Shown piece by piece: positions 1 to 4,827 of a stretch of DNA of 6,381 nt (position 1 is its first letter; every line of letters begins with the position of its first letter). The stretch spans positions 1-6,381 of the forward strand of contig CAZSRS010000091.1 of the NCBI GenBank assembly GCA_964609625.1. Direction: 5' to 3'. A model generated the notes under the pieces. The model was not told the origin of the DNA, made no database searches, and saw only the letters and a program-made list of their open reading frames with translations. This DNA is from G963674665 sp964609625 (GTDB taxonomy: Bacteria; Desulfobacterota; Desulfovibrionia; Desulfovibrionales; Desulfovibrionaceae). The translations under genes were made by a program, and so were the position numbers.

Positions 1-1
1 A

Positions 2-88
2 GACCGGCGAATGGAATGTCCCGAAGCGACATCCGATTTCCTGCCCGATGAAGACCTGCGCTTCCCGTGCACCTCCCTGGCCCGATGA
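2..88 (+). CDS. Possible 3' end of an unidentified gene entering from the left edge
   Basis: Reading from base 2, one plus-strand frame is open for 28 codons from the window edge to a TGA at 86-88, ending in residues DLRFPCTSLAR. About two thirds of its codons end in G or C, closer to the neighbouring genes than the competing minus-strand frame over the same bases, and its amino-acid mix looks protein-like. No domain can be recognised in so short a piece. An overlapping minus-strand frame beginning at 140 has a better ribosome binding site, and both cannot be real. This is a tentative call based only on frame openness and codon use. Confidence 0.28.
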   Translation, partial: DRRMECPEATSDFLPDEDLRFPCTSLAR

Positions 89-213
89 ATACTGGACTGG
101 ACCGGGAATTGCCGACAAACCGTGCGTCAGACACAGCCATTGCTTCCTCCTCTTTCGCAAGCGTGCCGAATATGGCACCGAAGCGTAGGGCGGAAAAACC
201 GGCGCTGAGAGGA

Positions 214-1074
214 TTACTTAAGTCTTGGCACCAGGGCGCAGAGGTGGGAGGCGATGAGGCTGAAGATGTCCGCATCGCGATGGTTGAAGCGGAACTCCAG
301 TTCCTTGATATACAGCGCGATCCGTCGGCAGGAAAGGCGACGCGTGCTGCGCAGGCGTTTCTTGGCGTACTTCCAGAACCCCCCATGGCCGTCGATGAAC
401 AACCCCGTATCCTTATGTGGAGCGTGCGGCAGGTTCAGGATGTCCGGGGCGCAGGTCAACAGGGCATGATATTGGCGGTAACGGTCGGTGTAGATCAGGC
501 TGCCCAGGGAAGCAGTCTTCAGGTAGAAGTTGGTCTTCAAATGGACGATGGATTCGCCAGTGAGATCGGGCAAGAGGTCCACGAACGTGAGCCTATCGTG
601 GGGGATGATCCCGAACACCAGGGAGCGTTGCGGCCCGCCCCCTGGCCCTTTCTTCAACCGCTTCACCCGTGCCGTGCCCAGGCTCGAGCCCAGCCCCGCC
701 TCGAAGATCAGGTTGGCGTCCAGGGCCTGGGCCATGATCGCCCCCCTGATGGACTGCACAGCCTTGGAAACGGTGTTGTAGGACTTGCCGAGCTGCACCG
801 CCATCTGCGGCAGCGGCACCTCCAGCTCGAAGAGCTTGATGCAGCGCAGCCAGTCACGGGCGCCGAGGTTGCCATTGTTGATGAACCTGCGGCTGAAGTC
901 GTGGAAGGTATACCCACACGCGGCGCAGCGCTGCCGCCCTTCCCCGAGTGTGTAAATTTTCTTGCAACCACAGCGAGGGCAACTGCGGCCTCCCCCGTTC
1001 CAGCAAAAACCCAGGAAATAGCGCCGCGCCGCCCGTTCTGTCCGCAGCAAGGCTTCATAGGTGCTCAAGTCCAT
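214..1074 (-). CDS. IS1595/ISXO2-type transposase homologue with zinc ribbon, catalytic site apparently degenerate
   Basis: This 286-residue protein has the layout of IS1595-family transposases. A zinc ribbon lies at residues 32-53 (CPRC at 32-35, CAAC at 50-53), a helix-turn-helix-like segment at about 86-110 (LPQMAVQLGKSYNTVSKAV), and an RNase-H-like DDE region from about 118 to 278. The family's C-terminal block is clear: GGFWKYAKKRL (231-241) followed by LYIKELEFRFNHR (254-266). Aligned by eye to the usual pattern (VEVDE, TDxxxxY, NxIExFWxxxK), the first Asp falls on E125, the second is present as D197, and the third acidic residue falls on G231, next to H230. It may therefore be inactive or domesticated. 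The ATG at 1074 follows an in-frame TGA 12 bases upstream. An AGGAGA motif lies 16 bases from it, a long spacing. No terminal inverted repeats were found around the gene. The fold family is well supported; activity is doubtful. Confidence 0.85.
   Translation of the reverse strand: MDLSTYEALLRTERAARRYFLGFCWNGGGRSCPRCGCKKIYTLGEGRQRCAACGYTFHDFSRRFINNGNLGARDWLRCIKLFELEVPLPQMAVQLGKSYNTVSKAVQSIRGAIMAQALDANLIFEAGLGSSLGTARVKRLKKGPGGGPQRSLVFGIIPHDRLTFVDLLPDLTGESIVHLKTNFYLKTASLGSLIYTDRYRQYHALLTCAPDILNLPHAPHKDTGLFIDGHGGFWKYAKKRLRSTRRLSCRRIALYIKELEFRFNHRDADIFSLIASHLCALVPRLK
222..233 (+). repeat. 12-bp direct repeat, left copy
   Basis: GTCTTGGCACCA occurs here and again in the same orientation at 1147-1158. 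This copy lies within the last codons of the transposase homologue, encoding part of its LVPRL tail. The two copies flank nearly the whole gene. Twelve bases is longer than the target duplications usual for IS1595-type elements, so this is not simply assigned as one. Confidence 0.6.
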
Positions 1075-1110
1075 CTGCGTGAATCAAGACTCTCCTATCG
1101 TTTTTTTTGA

Positions 1111-1139
1111 TGAATAAATGAGATTTTTGTCTATGGCAA
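1111..1139 (-). promoter_or_regulatory. Possible sigma-70-like promoter for the transposase homologue
   Basis: On the minus strand a -35-like TTGCCA (1134-1139, five of six matches to consensus) is followed after 17 bases by TATTCA (1111-1116), a weak -10 with three matches. A transcript would start roughly 30 bases ahead of the ATG at 1074. The -10 lies inside one arm of the inverted repeat 1101-1116/1179-1194, so a protein bound to that repeat would cover the promoter. The spacing is good but the -10 is poor. Confidence 0.3.
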
Positions 1140-1146
1140 TATGCAT

Positions 1147-1158
1147 GTCTTGGCACCA
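1147..1158 (+). repeat. 12-bp direct repeat, right copy
   Basis: This is an exact second copy of GTCTTGGCACCA, 925 bases from the first, inside the spacer of the inverted repeat 1101-1194 and upstream of the transposase promoter candidate. Its position beside a transposase gene suggests a binding or exchange site, though coincidence is possible. Confidence 0.6.
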
Positions 1159-1323
1159 TTACACTAAAACAAGTTGACTATTCATCAATAAAAAACAGCA
1201 TGTTATCGAAAAATCTGGTGCGTGACACAACAATGAAAAAGATGCACCATCAAACACTGCTGTTCAATGCGGGAAATATCTGCACGGAATCAAACAGGAA
1301 GGGGAAAAACTCTGGGAGTACGG

Positions 1324-1368
1324 CGACACCTCCACACCGCACATCCTGACGCCGGGGCAGAGGTGTCG
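1324..1368 (-). terminator. Hairpin just downstream of the chemoreceptor gene, possible weak terminator
   Basis: CGACACCTC (1324-1332) and GAGGTGTCG (1360-1368) form a perfect 9-bp stem with a 27-base loop, starting 11 bases past the stop of the chemoreceptor gene. A run of five U would appear in the transcript only 15 bases after the stem (1305-1309), so it is not a textbook intrinsic terminator. The location between two co-directed genes makes termination or transcript-end protection the likeliest role. Confidence 0.4.
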
Positions 1369-1378
1369 TTGACTGGCG

Positions 1379-3787
1379 CTATTCGCGCATGCTGTCGATG
1401 ACCTGGACCAGCTCTTCGGTCACTTCGTTGAGCCGCCGCAGGGCCTCGGAGGAGCGCGTCATGGCCTGGGACGTCTCGTCGGCGATGCGCTGCACCTCGC
1501 CCGTGGCGCGGCTGATCTCGTGGCTCGAGGCCGACTGTTGCTCTGCGGCGGTGGCGATGGAGCGCACCTGGTCGCTGGTGTGGCCCACCGTGGCAACGAT
1601 CTCCCGCAGGGCCTGGCCCGAGCTGGTGGCCATTTCCGTGGACTGGCTGACGATGGATACTGCCTCTTCCACGCCCTCGATGGATTTCTGGGCACTGGAT
1701 TGGATGGCGGAGATGACCCCCCCCACCTCGCGCGTGGCGGACATGGTCTTTTCCGCGAGCTTGCGCACTTCGTCGGCCACCACGGCGAATCCTCGGCCCG
1801 CCTCGCCGGCCCGCGCCGCCTCGATGGCCGCGTTCAGGGCCAGCAAGTTAGTCTGGTCCGCGATGTCGTTGATAACGTTGATGATCCGACCGATTCCCTC
1901 GGCATGTCCCCCAAGTTCCTCCATGTTCGCGCTCAGCTGCCTGGCCTTGGCGTCTATGCGGCCGATGGCGTTGACCAGGGCTTCCACGGCCCGCGCCCCT
2001 GCCTCGGCCTGCTTGCGGGAGTCGTCGGCCATGGCGGAAAGGCTCGCGGCATTGCGCGCCACTTCCTGCACCGTGGCGTCCATCTCCTCGATGGCCACGG
2101 CGGTCTCCGCGAGCCGGTTACGCTGATTTCGGGAGCCGGTGTCGGCGAAATCCACGACACCGGCCAATTCCCGCGCCGCGTCCATCATTTCCCCGGATAC
2201 CTTGTGCGCCTGCCCGGCTGCCGCCTCGATGGCCTGGTTCTTCTGCTCGATGGTCCGCTGGTCCTGCTTGACAGCGGTCATGTCCGCCAGGATGAGCAAG
2301 CCGCCGATGAGGTTGTTGTCCAGGTCATAGAGAGGGGCGGTATCCATGCGCACAACCAGGGGCCTGCTCTTGGCCGTGGTGGTCTCCAGCTCGATATTGC
2401 GCAGGGAGTGCCCCGTGCGCATGCACTCTCCGGTCCTGGTCTGGCGCGAGGAGTCGTTGTAGAAGAAATCTGCCAGGGTTCGCCCCCGCACTTGTTCGGC
2501 GCTTTCCCCGCGTTCGAACAGGTCCAGATAAGCCTGATTGATGAAGGTGATGCGCTCCTGTGTGTCCACCACGATGCAGGGGGCGGTCAGACCCGCAAGC
2601 AAGCCTTCGGCGAAGCCGAGTTTGACCTTGAGTTCCCCGACCATGGATTCCACGGCCTTGATGGTCCGGCCGATGACGTCGTTCGCCCCGTAGTCCACGC
2701 ATGCGTCGAAATTGCCCTTGGAGACGTCCTGGGCGAAGTCCGCCAGACAATCCAGGGGGCGGGTGGCCTTGCGCAACAGCAGCCAGAGCAACCCTCCCCC
2801 CAGGAGCAGGGCCGCGGCCGCAACACCCAGACTGGTGTACAGGATCTTGTTGTCCAGGCCAAAAAGCATTTGCTCGGGCTGGATGGAGAAGCCGTAGTAA
2901 ACGTCCCAGGGTTCAAAATAGCGCAGGTGGACAAGCCGATCCTCGCCCTGGAAAACATAGTCGGCAAAGCCGTTCCTGGTCTCGGTGATGACCTTCCACA
3001 GGGGCTGGTCCGCCAGGCTCTCGCCTTCGGTCGTGGGGTGGATCAACAACTTGCCGTCGCCCTTGACCAAGTAGGCGTAGCCGTTGTTGCCAAAATTCAC
3101 CGAGGCGAAAACTCGTTTGAAGGCATCGTCCACGATGGCGCGCCCCACGTAGATCACGGCCACCACCTCGCCCTTGAGGGACTTCACGGGCTCGTAGGCC
3201 GTGATGAACCAGGCGTTGACCACGTAAGCCATGCCCCTGTAGGTCTCACCGGCCATCACCGCCTTGTACACCGGGGAGTTCTCCGGGATGTAGGTGCCCA
3301 CCGCGCGGGAGCCGTCCAGCCGCCGTACATTGGTGGAGACACGCAGCAACTTGCCCGGCAGCACCTGGAAGATGGTGGCCGTGCCCCCTGCGGCCGCCTG
3401 CACCTCGTCCACCAGGGTGAAGTCGTTGTTCATGCCCAGCCCGCCGAATTCCAGGGTGGGGATGGTCACGCTCTCGGTCGCGTTGGTAACTTGGTTGGTG
3501 ATGGTCTGGGTGATGGGCTTGTTGGTGTTCAGCGTGGGGAAGCCCATGCGGAATATCTTGTCGTGCATCAGGCTCAGGTCGGCGTTGACCTTGTCCTGCA
3601 GTACGCTGTTCTGCATTTCCATGAACGAGATCAAGGTCTCGGAGCTGGATTCGATGGACGTTCTGCCCAGATTGTCCAGGGAATTGGTGACCATGGGCAA
3701 GAGCACCCCGGTGAGGACGGCGATGGTCGCGGCCACCACGAAAACGCTGACAATGACGAGCTTGCTGTTGAAGGTGAGGGCTTTCAT
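1379..3787 (-). CDS. Methyl-accepting chemotaxis protein with double Cache sensor, HAMP and PAS domains
   Basis: This 802-residue inner-membrane chemoreceptor should bind a ligand outside the membrane and control CheA/CheW inside. TM1 lies at about 9-32. A periplasmic sensor spans about 33-312, with a first module ending in the Cache_3-Cache_2 pattern RVSTNVRRLDGSRAVGTYI (149-167) to YEPVKSLKGEVVAVIYVG (198-215), and a second, membrane-proximal module (about 225-308). TM2 is at about 314-338, HAMP at about 338-390, PAS at about 393-507 (IVVDTQERITFINQAYLDLF), and the signalling coiled coil at about 515-802. The conserved hairpin tip is at about 635-681 (DIADQTNLLALNAAIEAARAGE, then GRGFAVVADEVRKLAEKT). 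The frame opens at 3850, but the ATG at 3787 is chosen because GGAG sits 5 bases upstream and TM1 then lies at the N-terminus; nothing like it precedes 3850. No C-terminal NWETF-type CheR tether is present (it ends VIDSMRE). The ligand is unknown. Confidence 0.96.
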   Translation of the reverse strand: MKALTFNSKLVIVSVFVVAATIAVLTGVLLPMVTNSLDNLGRTSIESSSETLISFMEMQNSVLQDKVNADLSLMHDKIFRMGFPTLNTNKPITQTITNQVTNATESVTIPTLEFGGLGMNNDFTLVDEVQAAAGGTATIFQVLPGKLLRVSTNVRRLDGSRAVGTYIPENSPVYKAVMAGETYRGMAYVVNAWFITAYEPVKSLKGEVVAVIYVGRAIVDDAFKRVFASVNFGNNGYAYLVKGDGKLLIHPTTEGESLADQPLWKVITETRNGFADYVFQGEDRLVHLRYFEPWDVYYGFSIQPEQMLFGLDNKILYTSLGVAAAALLLGGGLLWLLLRKATRPLDCLADFAQDVSKGNFDACVDYGANDVIGRTIKAVESMVGELKVKLGFAEGLLAGLTAPCIVVDTQERITFINQAYLDLFERGESAEQVRGRTLADFFYNDSSRQTRTGECMRTGHSLRNIELETTTAKSRPLVVRMDTAPLYDLDNNLIGGLLILADMTAVKQDQRTIEQKNQAIEAAAGQAHKVSGEMMDAARELAGVVDFADTGSRNQRNRLAETAVAIEEMDATVQEVARNAASLSAMADDSRKQAEAGARAVEALVNAIGRIDAKARQLSANMEELGGHAEGIGRIINVINDIADQTNLLALNAAIEAARAGEAGRGFAVVADEVRKLAEKTMSATREVGGVISAIQSSAQKSIEGVEEAVSIVSQSTEMATSSGQALREIVATVGHTSDQVRSIATAAEQQSASSHEISRATGEVQRIADETSQAMTRSSEALRRLNEVTEELVQVIDSMRE

Positions 3788-3790
3788 GAT

Positions 3791-3796
3791 CTCTCC
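3791..3796 (-). promoter_or_regulatory. Ribosome binding site that fixes the chemoreceptor start
   Basis: On the minus strand GGAGAG (3796 down to 3791) precedes the ATG at 3787, with 5 bases between GGAG and the start. The alternative upstream ATG at 3850 has no purine-rich motif in the 20 bases before it, and starting there would put 21 polar residues ahead of the first membrane segment. Confidence 0.7.
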
Positions 3797-3932
3797 GTCA
3801 TGCTGGAAGCGATAGAGGCGTTGCAGTATTGAAATAATCACACTGCGCATGCGATACCAGCCAGTACGACACGCGGCAGTACGTACAGCCCTGCGACGCG
3901 CGATCCGCTTGCCCCCCCAATGTCACGCCGTG

Positions 3933-3959
3933 CGGACAAAACAAAACTCATTTTGTCCG
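3933..3959. repeat. Perfect inverted repeat in the divergent intergenic region, candidate operator
   Basis: CGGACAAAA (3933-3941) and TTTTGTCCG (3951-3959) are exact reverse complements around a 9-base spacer. The site lies about 145 bases upstream of the chemoreceptor start and about 260 bases upstream of the MarR start, so it could serve either side. No T-run follows on either strand, which argues against a terminator. The 18-bp centre-to-centre spacing of the arms would put both half-sites on roughly one face of the helix, as a dimeric regulator prefers. Which protein binds is unknown. Confidence 0.6.
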
Positions 3960-3979
3960 AAATGTCCAGGGAAGTGTCC
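3954..3979 (+). promoter_or_regulatory. Cluster of three TGTCC motifs overlapping the inverted repeat
   Basis: TGTCC occurs at 3954-3958, 3963-3967 and 3975-3979, with the inverse GGACA at 3934-3938. The first is part of the palindrome's right arm. Starts are 9 and 12 bases apart. Such a group resembles a multi-site operator, though a five-base motif recurs easily by chance. Confidence 0.3.
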
Positions 3980-4022
3980 GTGGTGAGGGGCAATCGCATT
4001 TCACGACTCAATCTTCAATCTC

Positions 4023-4051
4023 TTGAAAATAAACAGAATTTCATATATGCT
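4023..4051 (+). promoter_or_regulatory. Likely sigma-70-type promoter for the MarR gene
   Basis: TTGAAA (4023-4028, five of six matches to the -35 consensus) is followed after exactly 17 bases by TATGCT (4046-4051, four of six to the -10). It lies in an A+T-rich patch of a GC-rich region and points at the MarR gene. A start near 4058 would give a leader of about 160 bases, which contains a small perfect hairpin at 4105-4120. The TGTCC cluster and palindrome lie 45-90 bases upstream, suited to an activator or upstream operator. Confidence 0.5.
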
Positions 4052-4104
4052 ACACACGAAAAATGCCATATCGTGCTGCAGCAATGCCCCCCTCGTTGGT
4101 CAGG

Positions 4105-4120
4105 GTAAGGGCTTCCTTAC
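4105..4120 (+). other. Short leader hairpin upstream of the MarR gene
   Basis: GTAAGG (4105-4110) and CCTTAC (4115-4120) form a perfect 6-bp stem with a GCTT tetraloop in the predicted leader. There is no following U-run. Its small size makes a regulatory function uncertain. Confidence 0.25.
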
Positions 4121-4183
4121 GCTGGATTCCTCTCCTGTCTCCACCTTGCATTCCCCTTCAGCGCGGAATAAGTGCCTCGGGGC

Positions 4184-4212
4184 TTGACAAACGTTTAAAG
4201 ACAGGAGATATG
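4184..4212 (+). promoter_or_regulatory. Second promoter or operator candidate overlapping the MarR start
   Basis: A perfect -35 consensus TTGACA (4184-4189) overlaps an 8-bp palindrome AAACGTTT (4189-4196). With a 17-base spacer the -10 would be GATATG (4207-4212), a poor match that would overlap the ribosome binding site and start the transcript almost at the coding sequence. It may be a nearly leaderless promoter, or a site where the MarR protein represses its own gene, a common arrangement in that family. Confidence 0.3.
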
Positions 4213-4221
4213 GTTCACATC

Positions 4222-4692
4222 ATGAACGAAGATTTCCGATCATTCGTTTCCGAAGGCGAGCTTGAGCGCTTCCAGCTCGCCATGGCCAAGATGGTGCAAT
4301 GCTGCCAAGAGCAGAGTCAGTACCGTTGCGAGCGCTTCGGCCTGAACGACGCGGAACAACGGACCCTGCTTTTGTTCCAGACGGACCGCTACCTCACTGC
4401 CAAGGGTATTGCCGCACGGCTCAACGTGGTGAGAAGCAGGGTGACCAAGATCTTGTCCGGCCTCGAGGAAAAGGAGCTGGTCAAACGTGTTCCCGACCCC
4501 GAGGATTCGCGGTTTCACCTCATCAGCCTCACCGCCTCTGGCCAGGCCAAGGTGCGGGAGGTGACGGCATTCCTCCAATGCATGCACAGTGAAGTGCTTG
4601 CACGGCTCGCCCCTCACGAACGCCAGGAACTCCTCGATTCCCTCCAACGCTTGCAGACGAGCATGGAGGCGGTCAAGGAACTGTTGGAATAG
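4222..4692 (+). CDS. MarR-family winged-helix transcriptional regulator
   Basis: This 156-residue protein has MarR-family size and layout. The winged helix spans about residues 42-106: helices through LLFQTDRYLTAKGIAARLNV, a recognition helix at about 69-84 (VVRSRVTKILSGLEEKEL), and the signature wing with DPEDSR (92-97) leading into ISLTASG (101-107). Flanking N- and C-terminal helices form the dimer part. Such proteins bind palindromic operators as dimers and let go on ligand binding or cysteine oxidation. Four cysteines are present (C27, C28, C36, C120), with the first three clustered in the N-terminal dimer region. The start is uncertain: AGGAG (4203-4207) is 14 bases from the ATG at 4222 but only 2 from the in-frame ATG at 4210, which would give 160 residues. 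The frame is open back to 4063, but that stretch looks non-coding. It probably controls the following fadL-like gene. Confidence 0.9.
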   Translation: MNEDFRSFVSEGELERFQLAMAKMVQCCQEQSQYRCERFGLNDAEQRTLLLFQTDRYLTAKGIAARLNVVRSRVTKILSGLEEKELVKRVPDPEDSRFHLISLTASGQAKVREVTAFLQCMHSEVLARLAPHERQELLDSLQRLQTSMEAVKELLE

Positions 4693-4695
4693 CCT

Positions 4696-4714
4696 CTTCG
4701 GCATTATGCCGAGG
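4696..4714 (+). terminator. Hairpin directly after the MarR gene, weak terminator or attenuator candidate
   Basis: CTTCGGCA (4696-4703) pairs with TGCCGAGG (4707-4714) as an 8-bp stem including one G-U pair and a three-base loop, beginning 4 bases past the stop codon. The sequence that follows (ATATAGTACATAG) has no U-run, so full termination is doubtful. It could reduce read-through from marR into the porin gene, allowing different levels of the two proteins. Confidence 0.4.
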
Positions 4715-4816
4715 ATATAGTACATAGCGTGAAGCATATGGCTGTCATCTGCTGCGACAATGCTCGGGAGGTCGGGACGAGCTTGTGACCGTGTCAATGT
4801 ACGATTTCCAGCAAAG

Positions 4817-4822
4817 AGGAGG
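4817..4822 (+). promoter_or_regulatory. Strong ribosome binding site of the FadL-type gene
   Basis: A full AGGAGG lies 5 bases before the ATG at 4828, an ideal spacing. It fixes the start and implies efficient translation, as expected for an abundant outer-membrane protein. The 135-base gap between the MarR gene and this start shows no convincing -35/-10 pair, so co-transcription with the MarR gene or an activator-dependent promoter is possible. Confidence 0.8.
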
Positions 4823-4827
4823 AAGGT

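Larger units (their letters stand above)
1101..1194. repeat. Long-armed inverted repeat upstream of the transposase homologue
   Basis: TTGATGAATA (1107-1116) is matched by its reverse complement TATTCATCAA (1179-1188). Beyond one mismatched pair, five more T/A pairs (1101-1105 with 1190-1194) extend the arms, giving 15 of 16 positions paired across 62 bases of spacer. The arms are A+T-rich in a GC-rich neighbourhood, which raises the chance match rate for the outer T/A run, but the inner ten bases are mixed sequence. It could be an operator, a recombination site or a relic of an element end. Confidence 0.55.

Noticed and set aside
67..1110. 347-codon plus-strand open frame antisense to the transposase homologue
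   Set aside because: It has no ribosome binding site and no recognisable domain, while the opposite strand carries a clear zinc ribbon and the IS1595 C-terminal block. Long antisense frames are usual in GC-rich genes.
1216..1249. TGGTGC/GCACCA inverted pair
   Set aside because: Only 6-bp arms around 22 bases in a long intergenic region, readily expected by chance.
1520..3832. 770-codon plus-strand open frame antisense to the chemoreceptor
   Set aside because: Composition is Gly/His/Gln/Val-rich without any domain, typical of the mirror frame of a GC-rich gene. The minus strand encodes an unmistakable chemoreceptor.
3855..3880. Sigma-54-like GG-N10-GC pattern upstream of the chemoreceptor on the minus strand
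   Set aside because: GG and GC have the correct 10-base spacing, but the surrounding bases do not match TGGCAC/TTGCA well enough.
4074..4083. 10-bp palindrome TGCTGCAGCA in the MarR leader
   Set aside because: Self-complementary around a PstI-type core, too short to form a useful hairpin and without supporting repeats.
3920..4108. 62-codon plus-strand open frame in the divergent intergenic region
   Set aside because: No ribosome binding site before its ATG, it runs through the palindrome and the promoter candidate, and has no recognisable motif.
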